A stretch of DNA of 64,000 bases, taken from Rhizobium leguminosarum bv. trifolii WSM1325 (GTDB taxonomy: Bacteria; Pseudomonadota; Alphaproteobacteria; Rhizobiales; Rhizobiaceae). The notes beneath the pieces are model-generated. The model was not told the DNA's origin. It made no database searches and saw nothing but the letters and a program-made list of their open reading frames with translations. The DNA lies in NCBI GenBank assembly GCA_000023185.1, contig CP001622.1:3224001-3288000 (forward strand), written 5' to 3'. Positions 45,679 to 54,369 of this stretch are shown piece by piece (the first letter of the stretch is position 1; the number at the start of each line of letters is the position of its first letter). Made by a program: the position numbers and the translations under genes.

Positions 45679-45879
45679 ATGGAATTGCCAACCGAAATGA
45701 TGGTTGAAAAGCCAGATAACTTTAAGCACGTGCCGCTGCAGAGCGAGCCTGCGGCGCAGCACCGGATCGTCGAAAGCGCGGATCTTTTCCGCGGCACGAA
45801 CGAGATCATGATTAGACACGACGGCTTGGTCTATCGCCTGAAGATCACCCGTCAGGGCAAGCTCATTCTCAATAAGTAG
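45679..45879 (+). CDS. hmuP: HmuP/HemP haemin uptake protein
   Basis: A 66-residue protein ending in the HemP signature SADLFRGTNEIMIRH and DGLVYRLKITRQGKLILNK. HmuP is a small protein, reported as a regulator of haem uptake genes in Bradyrhizobium. Start is uncertain: ATG 45679, ATG 45697 or TTG 45643; none has a strong ribosome site. First gene of hmuPSTUV; nine bases before hmuS. Confidence 0.82.
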   Translation: MELPTEMMVEKPDNFKHVPLQSEPAAQHRIVESADLFRGTNEIMIRHDGLVYRLKITRQGKLILNK

Positions 45880-45887
45880 GGTAGGAT

Positions 45888-46937
45888 ATGACCGAACAGA
45901 CAAGACCGGCGCCAGCCGAAATCCGCGCGTTTCGCGCCGACAATCCGAAGATGCGCGAGCGCGATATCGCCGCCCAGCTGAAGATTTCCGAGGCAGCCCT
46001 CGTCGCCGCCGAAACCGGCATCAGCGTGACCCGCATCGATGGCAGTGCGCTGAGGCTTCTCGAACGCGTGGCCGGCCTCGGCGAAGTGATGGCGCTGTCG
46101 CGCAACGAAAGTGCCGTGCACGAGAAGATCGGCGTCTACGAAAACATCAAGAGCGGCGCGCAGGCCGCGATCGTTCTCGGCGAGAATATCGACCTGCGCA
46201 TCTTCCCGAGCCGCTGGGAGCATGGTTTCGCTGTATCCAAGAAGGATGGCGATCAGGAGCGCCTCAGCCTGCAATATTTCGACAAGGCCGGCAACGCCGT
46301 GCACAAGGTGCACCTGCGCCCGAGCTCGAATATCGAGGCCTATCACGCGATCGTCGCCGAGCTGAAGCTGGAAGACCAGTCGCAGGAATTTGTGGAAGCT
46401 GAAACCTCGAACGCCGCCGATGAGACCACCGACGTCAGCCGTGACGAGTTGCGCGACAACTGGAGCAAGCTCACCGATACGCATCAGTTCTTCGGCATGC
46501 TGAAGCGCCTGAAGATCGGCCGCCAGGCGGCCGTGCGCACCGTCGGCGACGACTATGCCTGGAAGCTCGACAACAGCGCGACGGCAGAGATGATGCATGC
46601 CTCGGTGAAATCCGGCCTGCCGATCATGTGCTTCGTCGCCAATGACGGCATCGTCCAGATCCATTCCGGCCCGATCTTCAACGTGCAGCCGATGGGACCG
46701 TGGATCAATATCATGGATCCGACCTTCCACCTGCATCTGCGCCAGGATCACATCGCCGAGACCTGGGCCGTGCGCAAGCCGACCACCGACGGCCACGTCA
46801 CCTCGCTGGAAGCTTACAATGCCGAAGGCGAGATGATCATCCAGTTCTTCGGCAAGCGGCAGGAAGGTTCCGACGAACGCGCGGAGTGGCGCGAGATCAT
46901 CGAAAACCTGCCGCGGGCAGCAAGCGTGGCCGCATAA
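45888..46937 (+). CDS. hmuS: HmuS, haemin-degrading/transfer factor
   Basis: A 349-residue two-repeat HemS/ChuX-type protein; each half has the LxxEVMALSRNESAVHEKIG-like helix and a beta sheet (SGPIFNVQPMGPWINIMDP in the second). It handles cytoplasmic haem after import. Part of hmuPSTUV. Confidence 0.94.
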   Translation: MTEQTRPAPAEIRAFRADNPKMRERDIAAQLKISEAALVAAETGISVTRIDGSALRLLERVAGLGEVMALSRNESAVHEKIGVYENIKSGAQAAIVLGENIDLRIFPSRWEHGFAVSKKDGDQERLSLQYFDKAGNAVHKVHLRPSSNIEAYHAIVAELKLEDQSQEFVEAETSNAADETTDVSRDELRDNWSKLTDTHQFFGMLKRLKIGRQAAVRTVGDDYAWKLDNSATAEMMHASVKSGLPIMCFVANDGIVQIHSGPIFNVQPMGPWINIMDPTFHLHLRQDHIAETWAVRKPTTDGHVTSLEAYNAEGEMIIQFFGKRQEGSDERAEWREIIENLPRAASVAA

Positions 46938-46948
46938 GGATCGCAACG

Positions 46949-47878
46949 ATGACGACGCGTAACAATCTGCGCCGGATCCGCCCTTGGGAACTGGCCCTGA
47001 CGGCGGCCGTCATGGCGCTGCCGCTGATCCCGACGGCGCGGGCGGTCGACGGCTTTGCCTTCGTTCGCGCCGCCCACGCCGAAGAAAAGAAGCTCGACAC
47101 GTCGCGCCTGGTTTCTGTCGGTGGCGACATCACCGAGATCGTCTATGCGCTCGGCGAAGAAAACCGGCTGATCGCCCGCGACACGACGAGCATCTATCCG
47201 GAGGCGGCGCTGAAGCTGCCCAATGTCGGTTACATGCGCGCGCTCTCGCCGGAAGGCATCCTCGCCATGAACCCGACGGCGATCATCGCCGTCGAAGGTT
47301 CGGGCCCGCAGGAGGCGCTCTCCGTGCTGAAAAATGCCAGCGTGCCCTTCGAGTCCGTGCCGAGCGCCTTTACCCGCGACGGCATCATCGCCAAGATCGA
47401 CCGTGTCGGCACGCTGCTGGGCGTGCCCGACAAGGCGAAGGCGCTTGAAGAAAAGGTCGCGGCCGATCTCGACGCGGCGATCGCCGATGCCGAAAAGCGC
47501 CCGGAGGCCGAGCGCAAGCGCGTTCTCTTCATCCTCAGCGCCCAGAACGGCCGGATTATGGCATCGGGCACCGGCACGGCCGCCGATGGCATCGTCAAGC
47601 TCGCCGGCGCCATCAATGCCGTCGGCGCATTCCCGGGCTACAAGCCGCTGACGGACGAGGCGATCATCGAAGCCAAGCCCGACATCATCCTGATGATGAA
47701 TCGCGGCGATGGCGCCGGCACCAAGAACGAGGACCTGCTGGCTCAGCCGGCGATCGCACTGACGCCGGCAGGTGAGAAAAAAGCGATCATCCGAATGGAT
47801 GGCGTCTACCTGCTCGGCTTCGGCCCGCGCACCGCGGCCGCCGCGCGTGAGCTCAACACGGCGATCTACGGGGGCTGA
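46949..47878 (+). CDS. hmuT: HmuT, periplasmic haem-binding protein
   Basis: A 309-residue substrate-binding protein: signal segment (about residues 12-32), then the haem-type binding lobe RLVSVGGDITEIVYALG and LPNVGYMRALSPEGIL. The Tyr in NVGYMR corresponds to the usual haem ligand. It hands haem to HmuUV. Confidence 0.92.
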   Translation: MTTRNNLRRIRPWELALTAAVMALPLIPTARAVDGFAFVRAAHAEEKKLDTSRLVSVGGDITEIVYALGEENRLIARDTTSIYPEAALKLPNVGYMRALSPEGILAMNPTAIIAVEGSGPQEALSVLKNASVPFESVPSAFTRDGIIAKIDRVGTLLGVPDKAKALEEKVAADLDAAIADAEKRPEAERKRVLFILSAQNGRIMASGTGTAADGIVKLAGAINAVGAFPGYKPLTDEAIIEAKPDIILMMNRGDGAGTKNEDLLAQPAIALTPAGEKKAIIRMDGVYLLGFGPRTAAAARELNTAIYGG

Positions 47879-47880
47879 TC

Positions 47881-48993
47881 ATGGCCCTGCCGCAAGCCAT
47901 GATGGAACAAAGGCGACGATTCCCGATGGCGGACATCCGCGACATCAGGCAGGCGGGCGACAGGACGCGGCTCGCCTTGCTGGCGATCGCGTTGCTCGTC
48001 GTCGGCTCGGTCTTCTCGATGCTGTTTTCGGTGACGACAGGCGCCTCGGATGCCTCGATCCTCGACGTCATCAGCAACATGGCCGGTTCCGAGACGGCGC
48101 TCAGCACGCGTGACCGGATCATCATCTTCGATATCCGCCTGCCAAGGGCGATCCTCGGTTTCCTGATCGGCGCTTCGCTGGCCGTTTCCGGCACGGTGAT
48201 GCAAGGCCTGTTCCGCAATCCGCTGGCCGATCCCGGCCTCGTCGGCGTCTCCTCCGGCGCAAGTTTTGGCGCGGTTGCCATGATCGTCCTCGGTGGCGGT
48301 CTCGCAGCGCCGGTCGAGGCGCTTCTCGGCATCTACGCTCTGCCGACAGCCGCTTTCGGCGGCGGCCTCGTCACGACGCTGCTGCTCTACAGGATCGCCA
48401 CCCGTCACGGACAGACCTCGGTGGCGACGATGCTGCTTGCCGGCATCGCGCTCGGCGCGCTCGCCCTCGCCATCACGGGACTGCTGATCTACATGGCCAA
48501 CGACCAGCAGCTGCGCGACCTGACCTTCTGGAGCATGGGCTCGCTTGCCGGCGCCACGTGGACGAAGATCGCCGCCGCCAGCCCGATCATCCTGTTGTCC
48601 TTTACCGCCCTGCCCTTCATGGCCCGCGGCCTCAATGCCATCACGCTCGGTGAGGCGGCCGCCTTTCATATGGGCGTGCCGGTGCAGCGGCTGAAGAATG
48701 TCGCGATCGTCGGTGTCGCTGCGGCGACCGGCGCGTCCGTCGCCGTCAGCGGCGGCATCGGTTTCGTCGGGATCGTCGTGCCGCATATCCTGCGCATGGC
48801 GATCGGCCCCGACCATCGTTTCCTGCTGCCGGCCGCAGCTCTTCTCGGCGGCTCCCTGCTGATCTTCGCAGATGTCTTGGCGCGCACCCTGGTCGCCCCG
48901 GCCGAGCTGCCGATCGGCATCATCACGGCGGCGGTCGGCGGGCCGTTCTTCCTGTGGATCCTGCTGAGGCAGCGTTCGCGCCTTGCCCTGTGA
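47881..48993 (+). CDS. hmuU: HmuU, haem ABC permease
   Basis: A 370-residue FecCD-type permease with about ten helices: RLPRAILGFLIGASLAVSG, NPLADPGLVGVSSGA, and the coupling EAAAFHMGVPV. Membrane channel of the HmuTUV importer. Two bases after hmuT. Confidence 0.94.
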   Translation: MALPQAMMEQRRRFPMADIRDIRQAGDRTRLALLAIALLVVGSVFSMLFSVTTGASDASILDVISNMAGSETALSTRDRIIIFDIRLPRAILGFLIGASLAVSGTVMQGLFRNPLADPGLVGVSSGASFGAVAMIVLGGGLAAPVEALLGIYALPTAAFGGGLVTTLLLYRIATRHGQTSVATMLLAGIALGALALAITGLLIYMANDQQLRDLTFWSMGSLAGATWTKIAAASPIILLSFTALPFMARGLNAITLGEAAAFHMGVPVQRLKNVAIVGVAAATGASVAVSGGIGFVGIVVPHILRMAIGPDHRFLLPAAALLGGSLLIFADVLARTLVAPAELPIGIITAAVGGPFFLWILLRQRSRLAL

Positions 48994-49029
48994 GTGATGT
49001 CGTGAGTGACCCCCGTGAGTGACATTGAG

Positions 49030-49824
49030 ATGATCGAAGTTTCCGGCGTCTCCGTGCGCCTTTCCGGCAAAACCATCATCAGCGACGTGACTTTTGCGGC
49101 AAAGGCCGGCGAACTGACGGCGATTGCCGGGCCGAACGGCTCCGGCAAGACGACGACGATGAAAGCCATCTCCGGCGAACTTGCCTATGGCGGCTCGGTG
49201 CGCATCGGCGACGACGAAGTACAGGCGCTGAAACCCTGGCAGCTTGCCGCCATTCGTGGGGTACTGCCGCAGGCAAGCACCATCTCCTTTCCCTTCACCG
49301 TGCGCGAGATCGTCCGCATGGGCCTGACGTCAGGCCTCAACCTGCATCCCGACAAGGCCGAGCAGACGGCGACGGCAGCGCTTGCCTCCGTTGACTTGAC
49401 CGGCTTCGAAGGCCGTTTCTATCAGGAACTCTCCGGCGGCGAGCAGCAGCGCGTGCAGCTTGCCCGCGTGCTCTGCCAGATCGCCGAGCCCATCGTCGAC
49501 GGCAAGCCCTGCTGGCTGCTGCTCGACGAGCCGGTCTCGAGCCTCGACATCAGCCACCAGCTGACCATCATGACGCTCGCCCGCAATTTCTGCGAACGCG
49601 GCGGCGGTGTCATCGCTGTCATGCACGATCTCAACCTGACGGCGCTCTTTGCCGACCGCATCGTGCTGATGAAATCCGGCCGTCTCGCCGCTGCCGGCAG
49701 CATAGGCGAAGTGCTGACGAACGAAACGATGCTCTCGGTGTTCGGCTGCGCGCTGCGGATCAACCAGGTACCATCAGATGGCACGCCCTTCGTACTCGCC
49801 CATAGCGCCGTTTCCCGCCCCTGA
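49030..49824 (+). CDS. hmuV: HmuV, haem ABC ATPase
   Basis: A 264-residue ABC ATPase: Walker A GPNGSGKTTT, signature LSGGEQQR, Walker B WLLLDEPVSSLD and switch His in AVMHDLN. ATG 49030 is used; GTG 49015 is also in frame. The segment between hmuU and hmuV carries three near-identical GTGAGTGA words. Last gene of the operon. Confidence 0.94.
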   Translation: MIEVSGVSVRLSGKTIISDVTFAAKAGELTAIAGPNGSGKTTTMKAISGELAYGGSVRIGDDEVQALKPWQLAAIRGVLPQASTISFPFTVREIVRMGLTSGLNLHPDKAEQTATAALASVDLTGFEGRFYQELSGGEQQRVQLARVLCQIAEPIVDGKPCWLLLDEPVSSLDISHQLTIMTLARNFCERGGGVIAVMHDLNLTALFADRIVLMKSGRLAAAGSIGEVLTNETMLSVFGCALRINQVPSDGTPFVLAHSAVSRP

Positions 49825-49837
49825 GCACCGCGCGAGC

Positions 49838-49862
49838 GGAACTTTTGATCGCCCGGCACGTT
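49838..49862 (+). promoter_or_regulatory. EcfG-type (general stress) promoter
   Basis: GGAAC-N16-CGTT, exact consensus, about 110 bases upstream of the DUF883 gene and 14 bases after the hmuV stop. Confidence 0.75.
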
Positions 49863-49971
49863 TCCGGCATGATCTGGGTCAATGCCGGGCGATATCATTC
49901 ATGCAACGGACGGTGGTGACCCTCGTGCGAAACAGGCGGGCTTGTGCGCGCCCCAGCCAATGGAGACAGCC

Positions 49972-50316
49972 ATGAGCTATTCTATCTTCCAGTCCGGCCG
50001 CAGCCGCCGCAACGGCACCTTCCACAATTTGGAATCCGGCATCGAGGAGCAGATCGAGGCGCTGCGCGGCGAACTCGCCGAACTGACGCGCCTCGTCGGC
50101 AAGAGTTCACGCCATCAGGGCGAAAAAATCCGCAGCCAGGCTGGTGCCGGCTATGAGGAACTGCTCGGCCGCAGCGAGGATCTGCTGCGCGAATTGCAGC
50201 ACGGCTATGAGCGTGGAACGACGGAAATGCGCGAGACCGTGCGCAAGCATCCGCTGGCAACCATCGGCGCTGCGGCCGCTTTCGGCCTTGCCATCGCCTT
50301 CCTCGCCCGGCGCTGA
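49972..50316 (+). CDS. DUF883 (ElaB/YqjD-like) membrane-anchored protein
   Basis: A 114-residue protein with a basic N-terminus, a coiled-coil helix (ESGIEEQIEALRGELAEL onward) and one C-terminal membrane helix (LATIGAAAAFGLAIAFLARR). E. coli relatives are stress-induced, inner-membrane proteins that bind ribosomes. The exact EcfG promoter upstream fits stress induction. ATG 49972 follows GGAGAC. Confidence 0.88.
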   Translation: MSYSIFQSGRSRRNGTFHNLESGIEEQIEALRGELAELTRLVGKSSRHQGEKIRSQAGAGYEELLGRSEDLLRELQHGYERGTTEMRETVRKHPLATIGAAAAFGLAIAFLARR

Positions 50317-50325
50317 GGAAGCGCG

Positions 50326-50727
50326 ATGCTCTTACCGATCCTCAGCCTGCTGACGGGCGCAAGCGTGCACCGGACCGTTGCGCGCGCCAAGCGCAATGGC
50401 ATCTTCATTGCGCTTGCCGTGCTCTTCCTCCTCACAGCCTACGCGCTGGCCGTCACCGCCGGCGCTATCTGGCTCGCCGGCATCTACGGCCCGGTCGGCG
50501 CTGCTCTCTTCCTGGCCGCCTGCGCGCTGCTGATCGCCATCATCGCCTTGGTGGCGATGTCGATCATCAACGCCCGGGAAGCACGCCGCGCCCGTGAACG
50601 CCGTGCGTCGCTCGAATCGCTGGCAACGGTCGGGCTCGGTCTTATCCGCGCCCAGCCGCTCCTGACCGCCGGTGTTCTGGCGGCAATCGTCGCGGCCAAT
50701 CTGGTAGGGTCAAAGCGCGAGGATTGA
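50326..50727 (+). CDS. YqjE-like/phage-holin-superfamily membrane protein
   Basis: A 133-residue protein with two central helices (IFIALAVLFLLTAYALAVTA, then ALFLAACALLIAIIALVAM) and a third near the C-terminus. It follows the DUF883 gene by nine bases, like yqjD-yqjE in enterobacteria, so both probably belong to the stress operon. Function unknown. Confidence 0.8.
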   Translation: MLLPILSLLTGASVHRTVARAKRNGIFIALAVLFLLTAYALAVTAGAIWLAGIYGPVGAALFLAACALLIAIIALVAMSIINAREARRARERRASLESLATVGLGLIRAQPLLTAGVLAAIVAANLVGSKRED

Positions 50728-50759
50728 TTGAGGAGACGCGCAGCAAGCGGCTGCCCCTC

Positions 50760-50770
50760 ACCCTAACTCT
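50760..50770. repeat. Target-site duplication, left copy
   Basis: ACCCTAACTCT, identical to 52145-52155 across the IS. It lies inside a broken intergenic repeat. Confidence 0.85.
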
Positions 50771-52144
50771 CATATGCGCTAGGTTTAGCCCTGGACATAA
50801 GGAATCTGGTTGTGATTCAAGCTTTGGATGAAGATTCGTCCTGAGGTTTTGGATCATTGGCCGGAAGTGCGCGAGCGGCTTCCGGCGGGTTTTGACTTGG
50901 AAGCAACGGCGCGGTTGCGCGGTGCTTTTACGCGGGTGCGGGAAATCAAGAATGCCGAGACGCTGTTGCGGCTGGCACTTGCCTATGGCGGCCTTGGCAT
51001 GTCGCTACGCGAGACCTGTGCATGGGCCGAAGCGGGCGGGATCGCCCGTTTGTCAGACCCATCGCTGCTCGAGCGGCTGTGCAAAGCGGCGCCTTGGCTT
51101 GGCGACATCGTGGCCGCGCTGATTGCCGAACAGGCCAAAGTGCCGACGGGGCGCTTTGCGGGATATCGCTTGCGTGTGCTCGATGGAACGTCGATCTGCC
51201 ATCCGGGCGCTGACCGCACGACATGGCGGTTGCATGTCGGCTACGATCTGGCAACGGCTCAGGTCGATCAGCTTGAGTTGACCGACATCCATGGTGCCGA
51301 GAACCTTCAGCGCCTTACCTACGCACCCGGCGATATCGTGCTGGCCGATCGCTACTATGCAAGACCGCGCGACCTGCGGCCGGTGATCGATGCCGGTGCA
51401 GACTTCATCGTGCGGACCGGCTGGAACTCGTTGCGCCTGTTGCAGACGAATGGCGAGCCCTTTGATCTGTTTGCCGCACTCGCCGCTCAGCAAGAGCAGG
51501 AAGGCGAGGTGCAGGTTCGTGTCCACGAAGGCATGACGGGGACGCCGCCACCACCGCCGCTGGTCCTGCGCCTCATTGTCCGGCGCAAGGATCCGCAACA
51601 GGCCCAAGCCGAGCAAGAGCGCCTGCTCAAGGATGCCCGCAAGCGCGGCAAAAAACCCGATCCGCGCAGTCTCGAGGCGGCGAAGTACATTCTGCTGCTG
51701 ACCTCGCTGCCGACCGCCACCTTCCCGCCGGCCGATATCCTCACCCTCTATCGCTTCCGCTGGCAAATCGAGCTGGCGTTCAAACGGTTCAAGAGCCTGG
51801 CCGGCCTCGACAGCTTGCCGGCCAAGAAGCCGGAACTGGCCCGGGCATGGCTCTACGCCAGACTGATCGTCGCCATCATTGCCGAACAGATTGCCGGGCA
51901 AGTCCCGGACTCTCCCCCCTCTGGATGTGGCAACCCCACTGGCTAGCCCCCCATTGGCAAGCCCATCGCGCTGGCGTCTCATGAAGATCGCCCTGGCCAC
52001 CATTTGCGCCGCCATCCGCGGACCACTTCTGTGGCAGGCCGTCTGTAATCTCGTCACGCGAAGTCGTCGCCACCTCTGTGAGCCGCCGCGACGACGCCGA
52101 AAACAATGCGACGATCTACACGCTCGCTTAACCTAGCGCATATG
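50771..52144 (+). mobile_element. IS4-family insertion sequence, 1,374 bp
   Basis: Terminal inverted repeats CATATGCGCTAGGTT plus AGC (18 of 19 bases match) at 50771-50789 and 52126-52144, flanked by 11-base direct repeats. It encodes one transposase with the IS4 signature. The element split a CTTCTCCCC-type intergenic repeat. Confidence 0.92.
50828..52136 (+). pseudogene. IS4-family transposase with frameshift
   Basis: The first frame runs to a stop at 51946 and has the DDE elements VLDGTSI and VLADRYY and the IS4 signature Y-(2)-R-(3)-E-(6)-K in YRFRWQIELAFKRFK. The natural C-terminus (ATICAAIRGPLLWQAVCNLV) lies in the +1 frame. The switch point is a run of six C at 51914-51919; one C fewer would give a continuous protein. 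The element is thus probably inactive, unless polymerase slippage at C6 restores the frame. Confidence 0.85.
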
Positions 52145-52155
52145 ACCCTAACTCT
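52145..52155. repeat. Target-site duplication, right copy
   Basis: ACCCTAACTCT, the right copy of the 11-base duplication. Confidence 0.85.
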
Positions 52156-52276
52156 CTCCCCGTAAAAACGGGGAGAGGGGACGTGCCCTGCGAGAGCGAG
52201 GTGGGAACGGTGAGGGTGCGACATGTTCCTTCGCCCGCTCGTGGGGAGAAGGTGGCGGCAGCCGGATGAGGGGCGA
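52145..52276. repeat. Rhizobial CTTCTCCCC-type intergenic repeat, right part
   Basis: Contains CTCTCCCCGTAAAAACGGGG and ends GGGGAGAAGGTGGCGGCAG. Together with the short left part before 50770 it is one intergenic repeat interrupted by the IS. Confidence 0.7.
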
Positions 52277-52315
52277 ATACACACAATTATATCAATGGCA
52301 TAACCGAAAAACGCA

Positions 52316-52349
52316 AAAAAGCCGGCGCCCCGAAGGGCAACCGGCTTTC
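52316..52349 (-). terminator. Rho-independent terminator of ecfG
   Basis: On the minus strand AAAGCCGG and CCGGCTTT arms with an inner GCCC/GGGC pairing, followed by TTTTTGCGTTTTT. Confidence 0.85.
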
Positions 52350-52368
52350 CTCCCAAATATGACTCTTG

Positions 52369-52926
52369 TCAGAACGCGAAAGCCTTCGACGTCAGCGGCG
52401 CCGAGGTGGCGTCGGGGCCAAAATCAGCCTCGCCTGAGATCTGCAGCAACTCCTGCAGCCGCTGGCGGGCCCGGTTGACGCGGCTCTTGATGGTGCCCAC
52501 GGCGCAGCCGCAGATTTCGGCCGCCTCCTCGTAGGAAAAACCCGAGGCGCCGACGAGGATGATTGCCTCGCGTTGATCCGGCGGCAGCTGGTCGAGCGCC
52601 TTCTTGAAGTCCTGCAGATCGAGCGCACCATATTGCGAGGGGTGCATCGCCATCGATTCGGTAAACAGCCCGTCGCTGTCCTGCACTTCGCGGCCGCTCT
52701 TGCGCATCTGGCTGTAGAGTTCGTTGCGCAGGATCGTAAAGAGCCAGGCCTTCATATTGGTGCCCATCTCGAAATGATCCTGCTTGGCCCAGGCTTTCAT
52801 GATGGTGTCCTGGACGAGATCGTCGGCACGGTCGTGCCGCCCGATGAGCGAGATCGCGAAGGCGCGAAGGCTTGGGAGTGCCGCCAGCAGTTCCCGCTTG
52901 AAGCTGGGTTGCGATTTGTCTTCCAT
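52369..52926 (-). CDS. ecfG: EcfG general stress sigma factor
   Basis: A 185-residue ECF sigma factor: region 2 (SLIGRHDRADDLVQDTIMKA, FEMGTNMKAWLFTILRN) and region 4 helix-turn-helix (GFSYEEAAEICGCAVGTIKS). It directs RNA polymerase to GGAAC-N16/17-CGTT promoters. Adjacent to nepR and divergent from phyR, the classic layout; it corresponds to RpoE4-type factors of R. etli. Held inactive by NepR until PhyR is phosphorylated. Confidence 0.95.
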   Translation of the reverse strand: MEDKSQPSFKRELLAALPSLRAFAISLIGRHDRADDLVQDTIMKAWAKQDHFEMGTNMKAWLFTILRNELYSQMRKSGREVQDSDGLFTESMAMHPSQYGALDLQDFKKALDQLPPDQREAIILVGASGFSYEEAAEICGCAVGTIKSRVNRARQRLQELLQISGEADFGPDATSAPLTSKAFAF

Positions 52927-52935
52927 GCGGCGATC

Positions 52936-53142
52936 CTATTCGGCCATCTTGGCAGAAGCCATCATTTCAGCATGGTCGAGCTTTTCGAGAAGGTCGAGAA
53001 AACGATCGGGAATCGCCTCATCCTGTGCGGCCGAATAGAGCGACCGCAGCCTGACGCCGATCTGGTTGTTCGGGTCCAGGATGTCGCTTGCCCGCAGCTC
53101 CAGCTTTCGCTGATCGGCTGCTTCTTTCTTGCGTGTAGTCAT
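52936..53142 (-). CDS. nepR: NepR anti-sigma factor
   Basis: A 68-residue protein with the NepR core QIGVRLRSLYSAAQDEAIPDR followed by FLDLLEKLD. It binds EcfG in unstressed cells and is titrated by phosphorylated PhyR. ATG 53142 starts the typical short form; the 53256 frame adds residues upstream of the family core. Nine bases before ecfG. Confidence 0.93.
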   Translation of the reverse strand: MTTRKKEAADQRKLELRASDILDPNNQIGVRLRSLYSAAQDEAIPDRFLDLLEKLDHAEMMASAKMAE

Positions 53143-53294
53143 CAATTCGTCTTCTCGCCGGTTGTCTGTTCTAGGGGCGTGGATGGGATCAAACACGATT
53201 TCAACCATCGACATCGAACGTTCCATTGTCGATGTCGCTGGCATTTGCCGTTGCATGGGTCAAAACGCTACGCCCTTTCTTCGTCGGCTGGAAT

Positions 53295-53319
53295 AATGCG
53301 GCGCGACGAAAAAAGTTCC
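53295..53319 (-). promoter_or_regulatory. Near-consensus EcfG promoter of nepR-ecfG
   Basis: On the minus strand GGAAC-N16-CATT (one mismatch to CGTT). Its GGAAC forms one arm of an inverted repeat whose other arm is the -35 of the phyR promoter. Confidence 0.5.
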
Positions 53320-53339
53320 TCCCCTTCCGGAACTTTTTT
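53309..53339. repeat. Inverted repeat shared by divergent stress promoters
   Basis: AAAAAAGTTCC and GGAACTTTTTT, 11-base arms around TCCCCTTCC, between nepR and phyR. Each arm supplies a GGAAC -35 element pointing outwards. Confidence 0.75.
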
Positions 53340-53353
53340 ATCAAGGCGGCGTT
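53329..53353 (+). promoter_or_regulatory. EcfG promoter of phyR
   Basis: GGAAC-N16-CGTT, exact consensus, 46 bases before the phyR ATG. Confidence 0.85.
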
Positions 53354-53399
53354 AACCGCTCATTGAAGCCAATGCCGGCCTGTATGCAGGAGCCCATTA

Positions 53400-54194
53400 A
53401 TGACACTTTCTACTCGGATTGCGCCGCACCTTCCTTATCTGCGCCGCTATTCCCGCGCCCTTACCGGCACTCAGACTTCGGGCGACGCTTATGTCGCCGC
53501 CGTTCTCGAAGCCATCATCGCCGATCTGTCGATTTTTCCGGATACGGCGAATGACCGGGTCGCACTCTACAAACTGTTCACGCAACTGTTTGGTTCCACC
53601 GCAGTCCAGATTCCAGAGCCGACCTCGCCCTATGCCTGGGAGCAACGCGCCACGCTGAACCTTTCCAAGGTTTCGCCGCGCGCCCGTCAGGCCTTCCTGC
53701 TCGCCTCCGTGGAAAATTTCCGCGTCGCCGAAATCGCCGAAATTCTGGAGACCGAGGAACAGGATGTCATGCATCTGCTCGACGTCGCGTCGCAGGAGAT
53801 TTCCCGTCAGGTCGCAACCGATATCATGATCATCGAAGACGAACCGCTGATCGCCATGGATATCGAGCAGATGGTCGAGAGCCTCGGCCATCGCGTCACC
53901 GGCATTGCCCGTACGCATGCCGAGGCCGTGGCGCTTTACAACAAGACCAAGCCGAGCATGGTGCTGGCCGACATCCAGCTTGCCGATGGCAGCTCCGGTA
54001 TCGACGCAGTCAACGACATCCTCAAGACGTCGAGCGTGCCGGTGATCTTCATCACCGCTTTCCCGGAACGGCTTCTGACCGGCGAGCGCCCGGAACCGAC
54101 TTTCCTGGTCACCAAGCCGTTCAATCCCGACATGGTCAAGGCACTGATCAGCCAGGCTCTTTTCTTCAATGAATCGACCAGAGTAGCCGCCTGA
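53400..54194 (+). CDS. phyR: PhyR general stress response regulator
   Basis: A 264-residue protein. Residues about 1-135 are sigma-like (region 2/4 mimics, VSPRARQAFLLASVENFRVA); residues about 141-260 are a receiver domain with acidic pocket IIEDEP, phosphoacceptor Asp191 in MVLADIQLADG and Lys in VTKPF. Phosphorylated PhyR sequesters NepR with its sigma-like domain. AGGAG precedes the ATG. Confidence 0.96.
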   Translation: MTLSTRIAPHLPYLRRYSRALTGTQTSGDAYVAAVLEAIIADLSIFPDTANDRVALYKLFTQLFGSTAVQIPEPTSPYAWEQRATLNLSKVSPRARQAFLLASVENFRVAEIAEILETEEQDVMHLLDVASQEISRQVATDIMIIEDEPLIAMDIEQMVESLGHRVTGIARTHAEAVALYNKTKPSMVLADIQLADGSSGIDAVNDILKTSSVPVIFITAFPERLLTGERPEPTFLVTKPFNPDMVKALISQALFFNESTRVAA

Positions 54195-54214
54195 GACGCA
54201 ATTTTCCGGCCTTC

Positions 54215-54240
54215 GGAACCAAATCGCCAAAGCAGGCGTT
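54215..54240 (+). promoter_or_regulatory. EcfG promoter of the HWE kinase gene
   Basis: GGAAC-N17-CGTT, exact consensus, about 130 bases before the kinase start. Confidence 0.8.
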
Positions 54241-54369
54241 CCGGTGCTACCGGGACGCTCCGGTGGCTTTAACGGTTTTTTGCAGCGCTTTGTTCTAGAG
54301 TTGGCAGGCGGTGTCTGTAAGGGCGCTCCCTTCAGCGACGTTCAAGATGTCACAAGGAAAGGCGGCCGA

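Noticed and set aside
52145..52276. Palindromic C/G-rich stretch as a terminator of hmu or IS genes
   Set aside because: It matches a dispersed rhizobial intergenic repeat family and was split by the IS.
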